DNA of 33,586 bases from Chitinophagales bacterium (GCA_025353485.1 JANXQO010000180.1:1-33586), one strand, 5' to 3'; positions 1 to 7,510 are shown, counted from the first letter of the stretch. Translations and numbers: made by a program. The notes: generated by a model from the letters alone, not told the origin.

Positions 1-182
1 TAGAAAGACGTATAACAGAACATAACAGAGGAAAAGAAAAATTTACCAAAATGGGAATGCCATGGGAATTAAAATACAAAGAAGTATTTGCTGAATCAAT
101 AGATGCCAGGAGGCGTGAGTTATTTATTAAAAAACAAAAAAGCAGAAGATTTATTGAGAAACTTATTAGCTCAGTGGGATAG
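1..182 (+). CDS. GIY-YIG nuclease family protein, copy 1 (5' end outside window)
   Basis: This is the C-terminal 59 codons of a small single-domain GIY-YIG (UvrC/YhbQ-like) nuclease, reading in frame from base 3 to a TAG at 180-182. It begins inside the conserved Arg-Arg-x-x-Glu-His-Asn segment and continues through Pro-Trp-Glu-Leu-Lys-Tyr and the basic helix (Lys-Lys-Gln-Lys-Ser-Arg-Arg-Phe-Ile-Glu-Lys-Leu-Ile) that normally closes these 80-90-residue proteins. The GIY and YIG strands lie outside the window. By eye it is roughly 90% identical in DNA to the copy at 267-572. Its last codons (Ile-Ser-Ser-Val-Gly-stop) are read from tRNA D-arm sequence, so the gene runs into the tRNA-like sequence at 160-235. 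The family cleaves DNA with one divalent metal. Whether this member is active, or mobile, cannot be told here. It retains the unshifted C-terminus, so it is the better guide to the ancestral protein. Confidence 0.8.
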   Translation, partial: ERRITEHNRGKEKFTKMGMPWELKYKEVFAESIDARRRELFIKKQKSRRFIEKLISSVG

Positions 183-235
183 AGCATCCCGATTTCTAAT
201 CGGGAGGGTCATTGGTTCGAATCCAATCCGGATCA
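160..235 (+). tRNA. tRNA-Arg(UCU)-like sequence, acceptor 5' strand lost (probable pseudo-tRNA)
   Basis: The D stem (169-172 with 182-185), anticodon arm (188-192 with 200-204, loop 193-199, anticodon TCT at 195-197) and T arm (211-215 with 223-227, loop TTCGAAT) are all clear. The discriminator base is A235 and no CCA is encoded. The 3' acceptor strand CCGGATC (228-234) needs GATCCGG at the 5' end, but 160-166 reads AACTTAT, which is GIY-YIG coding sequence, so the acceptor stem cannot form. T187 also pairs with A205, giving either a 6-bp anticodon stem or an extra linker base. The sequence is therefore a tRNA from the D arm onward joined to a foreign 5' end. It overlaps the stop codon of GIY-YIG copy 1. 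A functional hybrid tRNA could lie upstream of the window. Confidence 0.65.
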
Positions 236-237
236 CA

Positions 238-266
238 AAGTGAAGTTGTATTGCTTCACTTTTTTT
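238..266 (+). terminator. Intrinsic terminator directly after the tRNA-like sequence
   Basis: An 8-bp perfect stem AAGTGAAG/CTTCACTT (238-245 with 254-261) has an 8-nt loop and runs into seven T residues (260-266). It starts three bases after the tRNA discriminator base, as expected for a tRNA transcript terminator. The T tract touches the ATG of GIY-YIG copy 2 at 267, so that gene has no leader of its own here. Confidence 0.75.
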
Positions 267-572
267 ATGGCAGCATACTTATATATTTTATACAGCGAAA
301 AGCTAAATAAATTTGATGTTGGTTCTACAATCGATATAAATAGACGTATAGCAGAACACAATAGAGGGAAAGGAAAATTCACCAAAACCGGCTTACCATG
401 GGAATTAAAATACAAAGAAGTATTTGCTGAACTAATAGATGCCAGAAGGCGTGAGTTATTTATTAAAAACAAAAAAGCAGAAGATTTATTGAGAAACTTA
501 TTAGCTCAGTGGGATAAGTATTTTTTTCATTATATAAATTTTTTTGTGAAAATTAAAAATCAATTTTTTTAA
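267..572 (+). CDS. GIY-YIG nuclease family protein, copy 2 (frameshifted C-terminus)
   Basis: A 101-residue ORF. The first ~66 residues match the GIY-YIG fold: the Tyr-x-Tyr-Ile-Leu-Tyr strand, a Val-Gly-Ser-Thr segment corresponding to YIG, then Arg-Arg-x-x-Glu-His-Asn. The usual Tyr-Tyr before Val-Gly is Phe-Asp. ATG 267 is chosen over the in-frame GTG at 240, which lies in the terminator hairpin. The A run at 465-469 has five A's where copy 1 has six (129-134). This deletion shifts the frame, so the conserved basic end helix is replaced and the ORF runs ~30 residues further. It then overlaps the 3' end of the convergent transporter gene by 20 bp. Restoring one A would give the copy 1 ending with a stop at 515-517. 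The nuclease-like core survives but the native C-terminus does not, so this may be a decaying copy. Confidence 0.7.
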   Translation: MAAYLYILYSEKLNKFDVGSTIDINRRIAEHNRGKGKFTKTGLPWELKYKEVFAELIDARRRELFIKNKKAEDLLRNLLAQWDKYFFHYINFFVKIKNQFF

Positions 573-1845
573 ATTTAGGAACTATTAAATGCATAATCAA
601 CCAGGCCAGTACATACGCCACACTGCATATCAAAAACATAATTAAATAACCTGTTTGTGCATCACCATTTGATTTGTAATAATCAAACAATTTTCCTGCA
701 CTTTTTGCAATGATAATTCCACCTATGGCGCCAAACATGCCGCCAATACCTGTTACAGAAGCTGTGGCAGTTTTAGGAAACATATCACTTACTGTTGTAT
801 AAATGTTGGCGCTCCACGCCTGGTGTGCCGCCATAGCCAAACCAATAATACTTACAGCCAACCACATATTGATGCTTCCTAAATATTGTGCAGATACAAC
901 TGGCAGAACACACAAAGCGTAAATGAACATAGAAGTTTTACGGGAACGAAAAACGGACCATCCTTTTTTTATAAAGAACATGGGCAGCCATCCCCCGAAA
1001 ATGCTTCCTATGATTGCCATAGTATAGGCTAATGCAACGGGTTGTGCAATTTGTGTTTTTTCTAAACCATATTGTTTTTCTAAAAAATCGGGCAGCCAAA
1101 AAAGATAAAACCACCAAACGGGATCAGTTAAAAACTTACCAATTGCAAAAGCCCACGTTTGTTTATAGCTCAACAATTTTGCCCAGGTTAATTTTGGCGC
1201 ATTCGTATCTTCTTCAATTTTTTCATCTGCATCCCTATGTATATAATCGTACTCGGGCTGTAATAATTTTTTATGTTTCTTTGGAACCTCATATACAAGA
1301 AACCAAAAAATCAACCATATAAAACCTACTAAACCTGTAAGAATAAATGCCCATTGCCAACCCCAATTTTTTGCAATAAACGGAACAGTAAGCGGCGCAA
1401 TAATGGCCCCAATATTTGAACCCGAATTAAAAATACCTGTAGCCAGTGCTCTTTCTTTTTTAGGAAACCACTCCGCCACAGTTTTTATTGCCGCAGGAAA
1501 ATTGCCGGCTTCCGTTATTCCCAATGCGCCTCTTGCTATCATAAAGCCAAAGGTGTTTGTTGCCAATGCATGTGCCACTGCCGCTACACTCCACAATGCA
1601 GTAGCAACTGCATAACCAATTTTTGTTCCCAGTTTATCAATCAATCTTCCTGCGCCAAGTAAACCCAACGCATAGCATATTTGAAAAACCACTACAATAT
1701 TTGCATAATCAGTTTCTGTCCAGATAAACTCTTTGGTTAAAGTAGATTTTAATAAACTGATAACAGCCCGGTCTAAATAATTTATGGTGGTGGCAAAAAA
1801 TACCAGTCCGCAAATCGTCCACCTGTATTTACCTATAGCTTGCAT
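553..1845 (-). CDS. MFS transporter, ExuT-like hexuronate:cation symporter (ACS family)
   Basis: A 430-residue polytopic membrane protein of the major facilitator superfamily with the expected ~12 hydrophobic segments. The early Asn-Tyr-Leu-Asp-Arg motif in TM1 and the Gly-x-Leu-x-Asp-Lys-x-Gly-x-Lys loop after TM2 are typical of the anion:cation symporter branch (ExuT, GudP and relatives). It is the last gene of the minus-strand glucuronate operon, 83 bp after eda, so import of glucuronate or a related hexuronate across the inner membrane is the most likely role. Substrate assignment rests on this context rather than on residues. The hydrophilic loop near the middle (about residues 195-225) is charged, as usual between the two six-helix halves. 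Its 3' end overlaps the shifted tail of GIY-YIG copy 2. Confidence 0.85.
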   Translation of the reverse strand: MQAIGKYRWTICGLVFFATTINYLDRAVISLLKSTLTKEFIWTETDYANIVVVFQICYALGLLGAGRLIDKLGTKIGYAVATALWSVAAVAHALATNTFGFMIARGALGITEAGNFPAAIKTVAEWFPKKERALATGIFNSGSNIGAIIAPLTVPFIAKNWGWQWAFILTGLVGFIWLIFWFLVYEVPKKHKKLLQPEYDYIHRDADEKIEEDTNAPKLTWAKLLSYKQTWAFAIGKFLTDPVWWFYLFWLPDFLEKQYGLEKTQIAQPVALAYTMAIIGSIFGGWLPMFFIKKGWSVFRSRKTSMFIYALCVLPVVSAQYLGSINMWLAVSIIGLAMAAHQAWSANIYTTVSDMFPKTATASVTGIGGMFGAIGGIIIAKSAGKLFDYYKSNGDAQTGYLIMFLICSVAYVLAWLIMHLIVPKFKKIDF

Positions 1846-1928
1846 ATCGTTGTTTTAATTTCTTTGTTTATCAGCAATGGTACCTTGATTTGGCTTCAGT
1901 GGCGACGCTCCGTTCAAGTTCAGTAATT

Positions 1929-2597
1929 CTATTTAGCTTTTATTACGTTATTGATTGCTGCGATTACTTTTTTTGTTTTTACTTTCAGTTCTTCATAATT
2001 TTTATTCTGCAAAATATCTTTTGTAATAAGTTTGCTCCCCATCCCCACACCTGCCACACCAGCTTTAAACCATGCGTTAAGATTTTCTTCTGTTGTATCA
2101 ACACCACCGGTTACAATAAAATCTAATCCATTAAACAAAGGCATAATTGCTTCTACAAAACCCGGCCCCAATATATTTCCCGGAAAAAGTTTTATCAAAT
2201 TACAACCTGCTTTTTGTGCCGTATGAATTTCGGTTACCGTCATACAACCGGGTATCCATAGTATTTTATTCAAATTGGCTACATCACAAACGCTGCTGTC
2301 AAAAACGGGGCTTACCAAAAAATCGGCTCCTGCATTGATAAATATAGTTGCTTCATCCCCATTTTTTATTGTACCAATACCTAACAGCATTTCAGGCATT
2401 GAATTATTTCTTTCCTTTACCAAATCTTGAAAATTTTCCAATGCTTTACTACCCCTGTTTGTAAATTCAACGCAACGAACGCCGGCTTCATATAATGTTT
2501 TAGTTACAGCAATGCAAACTGTAATATCATCATGATAAAATAAAGGCAGTAATTGTTGCTTCTTAATTTTTTGTATGGTTAAACTTTCTTTGTTCAC
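1929..2597 (-). CDS. eda: KDPG aldolase (bifunctional 4-hydroxy-2-oxoglutarate/2-dehydro-3-deoxy-phosphogluconate aldolase)
   Basis: A 222-residue class I aldolase of the (beta/alpha)8 Eda family. It cleaves 2-keto-3-deoxy-6-phosphogluconate to pyruvate and glyceraldehyde 3-phosphate, the last step of glucuronate breakdown. Visible landmarks are the catalytic Glu44 in Val-Glu-Phe-Thr-Asn-Arg-Gly, the Gly-Ile-Gly-Thr-Ile loop near 73-77, and the Schiff-base Lys136 in Ile-Lys-Leu-Phe-Pro-Gly. The phosphate-binding Thr-Gly-Gly-Val segment follows near 163-166. Length matches the family. The ATG start lies inside kdgK, giving a 35-bp overlap. No later Met occurs before residue 68, which would remove the catalytic Glu, so the overlap is real. 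The tight overlap suggests translational coupling to the kinase that makes its substrate. Confidence 0.93.
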   Translation of the reverse strand: MNKESLTIQKIKKQQLLPLFYHDDITVCIAVTKTLYEAGVRCVEFTNRGSKALENFQDLVKERNNSMPEMLLGIGTIKNGDEATIFINAGADFLVSPVFDSSVCDVANLNKILWIPGCMTVTEIHTAQKAGCNLIKLFPGNILGPGFVEAIMPLFNGLDFIVTGGVDTTEENLNAWFKAGVAGVGMGSKLITKDILQNKNYEELKVKTKKVIAAINNVIKAK

Positions 2598-3591
2598 TGA
2601 TAATTTTTTGATTTATATTTTCAATACTTTGTTTTGTTGCATCTCCGGCTTCATATAATTTTCCAACAGCAGCAGCAGTTGCATATTCAACAATATCTTG
2701 TACGGGATGCTTTTGATACAGTCCATAAATTAAACCAGCCATAAAGCAATCTCCGCTGCCTACTTTATCCACTACATCATTTACGTTGTATTTATTTGAA
2801 ACCGCCAGTTCATTTCCATGCTGCAATACGGCCCAATAATTATTTTCTAAGCGGTATGTGTAAGCCAAAGTTGTTGCTTTGGGATATTGTTTATGCAACT
2901 GCAGCATACTTTCAGCAGCAGCATCTGTTAATTGCTGGTGTGTTTTTCCTTCACTGCTATCAATGGAAGATGGAATGTTCAACAAACTTTCAACAGCCCA
3001 AACATTACCCATAATAACATTGCAATGTTTCACCAAATCCGGCATTACATCAACAGGTTGTTTTCCATATTGCCAGAGTTTGGAACGATAATTTAAATCA
3101 ACTGAAATAGGTATTTCTTTTGCTGAAGCAGCTACCACCGCTTCTTTACAAACAGCAGCAACATTTTCATTTAATGCCGGACTGATGGCGCTGAAATGAA
3201 ACCAGGAGCAATCAGCCAATATTTTATTCCAGTCAATTACACCGGGCCTTAGTTCGGCAAAAGAAGAATTTGCCCTGTCGTAAATCACGCCTGCATTTTT
3301 TAACTCTGAGCCAACCGGTAAATAATAAATACCTATCCTGTTACCTGAAAAAATAATTTCTGTACTGTCAATATTTTTCTCATCAATATATTTTACAACC
3401 TGTTTTGATAAATAGTTATCCGGAATGGCTGTTACATATTTTACAGGAATATTCCAGATAGCCAAAGCTGTTGTTGCATTGAACTCTGCACCACCAATAT
3501 AAAACGGCATACTGTTGGTTTGCAGGCTGTCATTTGCCGGTGACATTCGAAACAATAATTCCCCGAAACAGCACACTTTGTTTTGCATCAT
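2563..3591 (-). CDS. kdgK: 2-keto-3-deoxygluconate kinase (PfkB family)
   Basis: A 342-residue ribokinase/PfkB-family sugar kinase that phosphorylates KDG to KDPG with ATP in the cytoplasm. It shows the N-terminal Gly-Glu-Leu-Leu-Phe-Arg strand, the Tyr-Ile-Gly-Gly-Ala-Glu-Phe-Asn substrate-side motif at 31-38, and the C-terminal signature Gly-Ser-Gly-Asp at 278-281, where Asp281 is the catalytic base. It is a little longer than E. coli KdgK (about 310 residues). Its start overlaps the stop of uxaC by four bases (ATGA), and its 3' end overlaps eda by 35 bp. It therefore sits between the isomerase and the aldolase in one tightly coupled operon. A second ATG immediately follows the first, so the start could be one codon later. 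PfkB members vary in substrate, but the context makes KDG clearly the best choice. Confidence 0.9.
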   Translation of the reverse strand: MMQNKVCCFGELLFRMSPANDSLQTNSMPFYIGGAEFNATTALAIWNIPVKYVTAIPDNYLSKQVVKYIDEKNIDSTEIIFSGNRIGIYYLPVGSELKNAGVIYDRANSSFAELRPGVIDWNKILADCSWFHFSAISPALNENVAAVCKEAVVAASAKEIPISVDLNYRSKLWQYGKQPVDVMPDLVKHCNVIMGNVWAVESLLNIPSSIDSSEGKTHQQLTDAAAESMLQLHKQYPKATTLAYTYRLENNYWAVLQHGNELAVSNKYNVNDVVDKVGSGDCFMAGLIYGLYQKHPVQDIVEYATAAAVGKLYEAGDATKQSIENINQKIISEQRKFNHTKN

Positions 3592-5036
3592 TTAAAATTG
3601 AAATATTCTTTTGCATTGTAATAACAGATATCCTGAATAATCTTACCAATCCATTTTTCATCATTGGGCAACAAACCCTTTTCCATTTCACCACCAAAAA
3701 GGTTGCATAAAATCCTCCTGAAATATTCATGCCGTGGAAAAGAAAGAAAACTCCTGCTATCGGTAAGCATACCAATGAATGTACTGATAATGCCAATGGA
3801 TGATAATGCATTGATTTGTTTTTCCATTCCATCCATCTGGTCTAAAAACCACCAGCCACTTCCATATTGTACTTTTCCTTTTATAGTTCCACCATTAAAG
3901 TTCCCTGTAATAGCAGCAAACACTTCGTTATCCGCAGGATTAATATTGTAGATAATCGTTTTTGTTAATTCATTTGTTTTATCTAATTCATTTAAGAAAG
4001 TTGATAAATGTTGCGCTTGTGGCTTATCACCAATCGAATCAAATCCGCTATCGGGGCCAAGTTTTGCAAACAACCTGCTATTATTATTTCTTAACGGCCC
4101 TAAATGAAATTGCTGCACCCAACCTTTTTTATGGTACATTTTACCCAACTGATTTAGTACTGCTCCAATAAAATTATCGGGTTTAGAAAATACTTCTGCA
4201 TCCTTTTTTTGAAGGAATAATTCAAATTCATTTTCTAATTTGATATTTAATTCGCAAGAAGATGGCATTACCAAAAGCCCGTGATCTGCAATACGGCACC
4301 CCGCATCATGAAAATAATTCACCCTTTGTTGTAATGCCTGCAATAATGAATCGAAATTTTTTATTTCAATACCACTTACCTTTTCTAATTTTTTTAAATA
4401 GACGATAAATGTTTCCCTGTTTGTAATATTGAATACTTTATCAGGCCTGAAACCTGGCAAAACTTTTACTTGATAATTGTCTGCCGCAATTTTTTTATGA
4501 CTGCTCAAATCATCACAGGGGTCATCAGTTGTACAAACCATTTCTATATTAAAATGTTTTAATAAAGCTTTTGCAGAAAAATCATCCCCGGCCAGCAACT
4601 CATTACACCTGGTATAAATTTCACTGGCTGTATCAGCATTTAAATAACTGTTTATACCAAATGGATCTTTTAATTCCATGTATGTCCAATGAAACAAAGG
4701 GTTACGAACCGTTTGCGGTACACAAGCTGCCCATGTTTTAAATTTCACTTCATCGCTTGCATTGCCGGTAATTAATTTTTCATTTATACCCAATGTACGC
4801 ATGGCCCTCCACTTGTAATGATCGCCCTTTAACCATATTTCAGTGAGGGTACAAAATTTTTTGTTTTCTGCAATTTCATTGGGGGGCAAATGATTGTGAT
4901 AATCAATGATGGGCAATGATGCCGCATAATTATGATATAGATTCTTTGCAGCTTTCGACTGCAACAAAAAATTCTCAGTCAGAAACATTTCTGTTTTTGC
5001 AATTCCATTTGACGTACTATTTTTAACAGCTTTCAT
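3588..5036 (-). CDS. uxaC: Glucuronate (uronate) isomerase
   Basis: A 482-residue member of the amidohydrolase superfamily, close to the usual ~470. It interconverts D-glucuronate and D-fructuronate, and D-galacturonate and D-tagaturonate. The metal-site His-x-His is His47-Asn-His49 in Ile-Asp-Tyr-His-Asn-His-Leu, followed by a Cys-Thr-Thr-Asp-Asp-Pro-Cys-Asp-Asp segment in the middle. A Gln-Phe-His-Leu-Gly-Pro-Leu-Arg-Asn-Asn-Asn block in the C-terminal half is typical of UxaC. It is the first committed enzyme for glucuronate here. The gene starts 7 bp after uxuA and overlaps kdgK by 4 bp. Because tagaturonate reductase and altronate dehydratase are missing from this window, only the glucuronate activity can be connected to the neighbouring enzymes. 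No truncation or frameshift is seen. Confidence 0.95.
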   Translation of the reverse strand: MKAVKNSTSNGIAKTEMFLTENFLLQSKAAKNLYHNYAASLPIIDYHNHLPPNEIAENKKFCTLTEIWLKGDHYKWRAMRTLGINEKLITGNASDEVKFKTWAACVPQTVRNPLFHWTYMELKDPFGINSYLNADTASEIYTRCNELLAGDDFSAKALLKHFNIEMVCTTDDPCDDLSSHKKIAADNYQVKVLPGFRPDKVFNITNRETFIVYLKKLEKVSGIEIKNFDSLLQALQQRVNYFHDAGCRIADHGLLVMPSSCELNIKLENEFELFLQKKDAEVFSKPDNFIGAVLNQLGKMYHKKGWVQQFHLGPLRNNNSRLFAKLGPDSGFDSIGDKPQAQHLSTFLNELDKTNELTKTIIYNINPADNEVFAAITGNFNGGTIKGKVQYGSGWWFLDQMDGMEKQINALSSIGIISTFIGMLTDSRSFLSFPRHEYFRRILCNLFGGEMEKGLLPNDEKWIGKIIQDICYYNAKEYFNFK

Positions 5037-5043
5037 GTTACAA

Positions 5044-6255
5044 CTATTTTATTTCCTGTAAACTTCTTAACACTCCCAATTCAACACCCCGTATTTCAGC
5101 AAGTCCTCTCAACCGGCCAATGGCGGAATAACCGGGATTTGTTTTTTTCTTTAAATCATCAAGCATTTGATGACCATGATCTGGCCGCACAGCAATGGCT
5201 ACTTTTCTAGCCTGCATTGCTTTTACAATTTCTTTAATTACAGCATACATATCCACATCGCCTTCCAAATGATTGTCTTCATAAAAATCTCCATACTCAT
5301 TTCTTCTTGTGCTGCGTAGATGAATAAAATTAATACGGTTGGCAAATTGTTTTACAATGCCTGGCAAATCATTATCATCCCTCACACCAAATGAACCTGT
5401 ACAAAAACAAAGGCCGTTGTTTAATGATGGAACTGCTGCAGTCAGTGCTTCAAAATCTGATGCAGTGCTCACCACTCTTGGTAAACCCAAAATTGCATAG
5501 GGTGGGTCATCAGGATGTATTACCATTTTTACACCACACTCATCAGCAACCGGAATAATTTGTTTTAAAAAATAAATAAGATTCTCTCTTAATTTAGCTG
5601 CATCAATATTTTCATAGGCATCCAATGCTTTTTGAAATTGCTGCAGTGTAAAACTTTCTTCACTGCCAGGCAGGCCTGCAATAATATTTTTTTGCAATTG
5701 CATTTTATCAGCATCACTCATTGATGCAAACTTTTTTTCTGCCCTAACTAATTCTTCTTTGGTATAATCGGTTGAGGCGTTTTCCCTTTTTAAAATAAAT
5801 ACATCAAAAGCAACAAACGCAGCTTTCTCAAACCGTAATGCTTTGCTGCCATCTTCCACGGTATAAGCTAAGTCTGTTCTCGTCCAGTCAAGTACAGGCA
5901 TAAAATTGTAAGTAACAATTTTTACATTACAATTTGCCAGATTGCGAATAGATTGTTTATAATTTTCAATATAATTTTCAAATGAAGTTGTTTGTGTTTT
6001 AATAGCTTCCTGCACCGGAACGCTTTCCACTACACTCCACTGTAAACCTGCAGCTTCAATTTCTTTTTTGCGTTTTGTAATTTCTTCTACAGTCCATACT
6101 TCACCATTAGGAATATGATGCAATGCAGTTACAACACCGGTACAACCGGCCTGTTTAATATCCTGTAAACTCACTGGATCATTTGGTCCATACCAACGCA
6201 TAGTTTGTTCCATCCGGTAACCTGTATTTTTGTAGGAAGGAAATGAATTGTTCAT
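5044..6255 (-). CDS. uxuA: Mannonate dehydratase
   Basis: A 403-residue UxuA-family TIM-barrel enzyme (E. coli ~394) that dehydrates D-mannonate to 2-keto-3-deoxygluconate using Mn2+ or Fe2+. The N-terminal Arg-Trp-Tyr-Gly-Pro-Asn-Asp-Pro-Val block and [11 protein letters not shown] are hallmark UxuA sequence. The four metal ligands are recognisable as His247 (Val-Ile-His-Pro-Asp-Asp), Cys285 (Phe-Cys-Thr-Gly-Ser), His312 (Ile-His-Leu-Arg-Ser) and Asp359 (Arg-Pro-Asp-His-Gly-His). Their spacing matches other family members closely. It lies 11 bp after the SDR reductase and 7 bp before uxaC. An in-frame Met15 at base 6213 lines up with the start of shorter homologues. I keep 6255 because it sits tightly after the upstream stop, but the start is not certain. 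Confidence 0.95.
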   Translation of the reverse strand: MNNSFPSYKNTGYRMEQTMRWYGPNDPVSLQDIKQAGCTGVVTALHHIPNGEVWTVEEITKRKKEIEAAGLQWSVVESVPVQEAIKTQTTSFENYIENYKQSIRNLANCNVKIVTYNFMPVLDWTRTDLAYTVEDGSKALRFEKAAFVAFDVFILKRENASTDYTKEELVRAEKKFASMSDADKMQLQKNIIAGLPGSEESFTLQQFQKALDAYENIDAAKLRENLIYFLKQIIPVADECGVKMVIHPDDPPYAILGLPRVVSTASDFEALTAAVPSLNNGLCFCTGSFGVRDDNDLPGIVKQFANRINFIHLRSTRRNEYGDFYEDNHLEGDVDMYAVIKEIVKAMQARKVAIAVRPDHGHQMLDDLKKKTNPGYSAIGRLRGLAEIRGVELGVLRSLQEIK

Positions 6256-6266
6256 GTTATTAAATT

Positions 6267-7085
6267 TTAAACACCGCTGAATTTTGTGAACCCACCATCT
6301 ACAAAAATTTCTGAACCGGTAACAAATGAAGAAGCATCACTTAATAAATAAATTAATGCCCCTTTCAAATCATCTGGCTGGCCAAATTTTTTAAAGGGAG
6401 TATGCTGAATAATGGCATGTGCCCTTTCTTTATATGATCCATCGCTGTTTGTAAGCAGAGTTCTGTTTTGTTCAGTTAAAAAGAATCCGGGGGTAATGGC
6501 ATTCACCCTTATTTTATCGCCATACCTGTTGGCAACTTCAACAGCAAACCATTTTGTATAAATATCAATGGCTGCTTTTCCCATACTGTAGCCTAATACT
6601 TTTGTCAAAGCATTTTTGGGGCTTACAGAAGAAATATTTACAATACTTCCTTTACCATTTTTTGCCATAGCAGCGCCAAATATTTGTGATGGAATAATTG
6701 TTCCCCAAAGGTTAAGCACCAATGCTTTTTTCATACCGTCTATATTCATGGAAAAAATATCTGCCTCATTTTCTACCACAGCTTCGGGTACATTACCACC
6801 TGCTGCATTTACCAGGCCATCAATTTTTCCAAAGGCATCCAGTATTTTTTCTCTGGCAACAACAAGTTTTTCTTCTTCCAACACATTGGCATAAATACCA
6901 AGAGCTTTACCACCATTAGCGTTAACTTCATTTGCCCTGCTAACGCAGGCTTGTTCATCAATGCCGGATATTACAACCGTACCACCGGCTTCAACTATAG
7001 CATTAACAAATGAACTGCCCAGTACACCTGTTCCGCCGGTTACTACTATCACCTTTTCATATAAGGAAAATAAATTAGTTGCCAT
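6267..7085 (-). CDS. SDR-family D-mannonate oxidoreductase (fructuronate reductase)
   Basis: A 272-residue classical short-chain dehydrogenase/reductase. The nucleotide-binding Thr-Gly-Gly-Thr-Gly-Val-Leu-Gly lies at 16-23, Asn-Ala-Ala-Gly at 93-96, the catalytic Ser at 152/153, and Tyr166-x-x-x-Lys170. The C-terminal Gly-Ser-Glu-Ile-Phe-Val-Asp-Gly-Gly is typical of the family. In this operon the only missing glucuronate step is reduction of D-fructuronate to D-mannonate. The polyol-type UxuB dehydrogenase is absent and this SDR takes its position. SDR-type mannonate oxidoreductases in the same setting are known in other bacteria (YjmF-like). The function is inferred from context plus family. 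It is the first enzyme gene of the operon, and its ATG overlaps the stop of a small upstream secreted ORF. Confidence 0.85.
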   Translation of the reverse strand: MATNLFSLYEKVIVVTGGTGVLGSSFVNAIVEAGGTVVISGIDEQACVSRANEVNANGGKALGIYANVLEEEKLVVAREKILDAFGKIDGLVNAAGGNVPEAVVENEADIFSMNIDGMKKALVLNLWGTIIPSQIFGAAMAKNGKGSIVNISSVSPKNALTKVLGYSMGKAAIDIYTKWFAVEVANRYGDKIRVNAITPGFFLTEQNRTLLTNSDGSYKERAHAIIQHTPFKKFGQPDDLKGALIYLLSDASSFVTGSEIFVDGGFTKFSGV

Positions 7086-7245
7086 AAACTTTATTTTGAT
7101 TTAATTCAAAATAATCCAGCACCAGGTTCGTTGAACCGTTTACTGTTTTGTTTTGGGCAAATGCACCGCTGTTTAAAATAATAAACAGGAGAGCAAAGCA
7201 TTTTATCCGTAGTAAATGGATAATTAAAATTTTATTTTTTTTCAT
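7075..7245 (-). CDS. Small ORF with signal peptide at head of the glucuronate operon
   Basis: A 56-residue ORF starting ATG AAA AAA AAT. It has a basic N-terminus, a hydrophobic stretch (roughly residues 14-25, ending Phe-Ile-Ile-Leu-Asn-Ser-Gly), then Ala-Phe-Ala-Gln as a signal peptidase I site near residue 30. Only about 26 mature residues follow before a TAA at 7075-7077. That stop lies inside the first codons of the SDR gene, an 11-bp overlap, so translation of the two would be coupled. The product is not recognised. It could be a genuine small exported peptide. It could also be the 5' remnant of a secreted carbohydrate-active enzyme, such as a glucuronidase, that once headed the operon and was deleted up to this point. 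Codon use looks like its neighbours. Confidence 0.4.
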   Translation of the reverse strand: MKKNKILIIHLLRIKCFALLFIILNSGAFAQNKTVNGSTNLVLDYFELNQNKVYGN

Positions 7246-7510
7246 ACCGCATATTTTTTAGGAGAGCAAGGTACATGGCTTAAACAATCAAAATAGTTTT
7301 TTTAGTAATTTTATTTGCGAAAACGTTGTAGAAATAGTAGAGCATACTTAATGAAAAGTGTCGCAGAAAAATACAAACATTTCATCCCATTACTTTACAA
7401 CTCAAAAAGCTGAATTTGCAAATACCGTGTTTTGGGAATTGTATAATGCTGTTTACTAATTTCAAAGGCTCCTTATTACAGAGCTTTTGTATTTTTATAA
7501 AAATGTAACG
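7246..7510. promoter_or_regulatory. Divergent intergenic region between the glucuronate operon and ung
   Basis: This 265-bp AT-rich spacer must hold the minus-strand uronate operon promoter and the plus-strand ung promoter. Around 7317-7330 there is a GCGAAAACGTTGTAGA stretch whose AACGTT core is palindromic, as in LacI/GntR-type operators. The flanks match only imperfectly. No strong TAnnTTTG element with a matched -33 box was found. A uronate-responsive repressor site is plausible but unproven, and no regulator gene is present in this window. Confidence 0.25.

Noticed and set aside
240-266. In-frame GTG start extending GIY-YIG copy 2 upstream by nine codons
   Set aside because: It lies within the terminator hairpin after the tRNA-like sequence, and family alignment begins at ATG 267.
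233-472. Minus-strand ORF opposite GIY-YIG copy 2
   Set aside because: It is a shadow of the nuclease coding sequence with no family resemblance, antisense to a recognisable domain.
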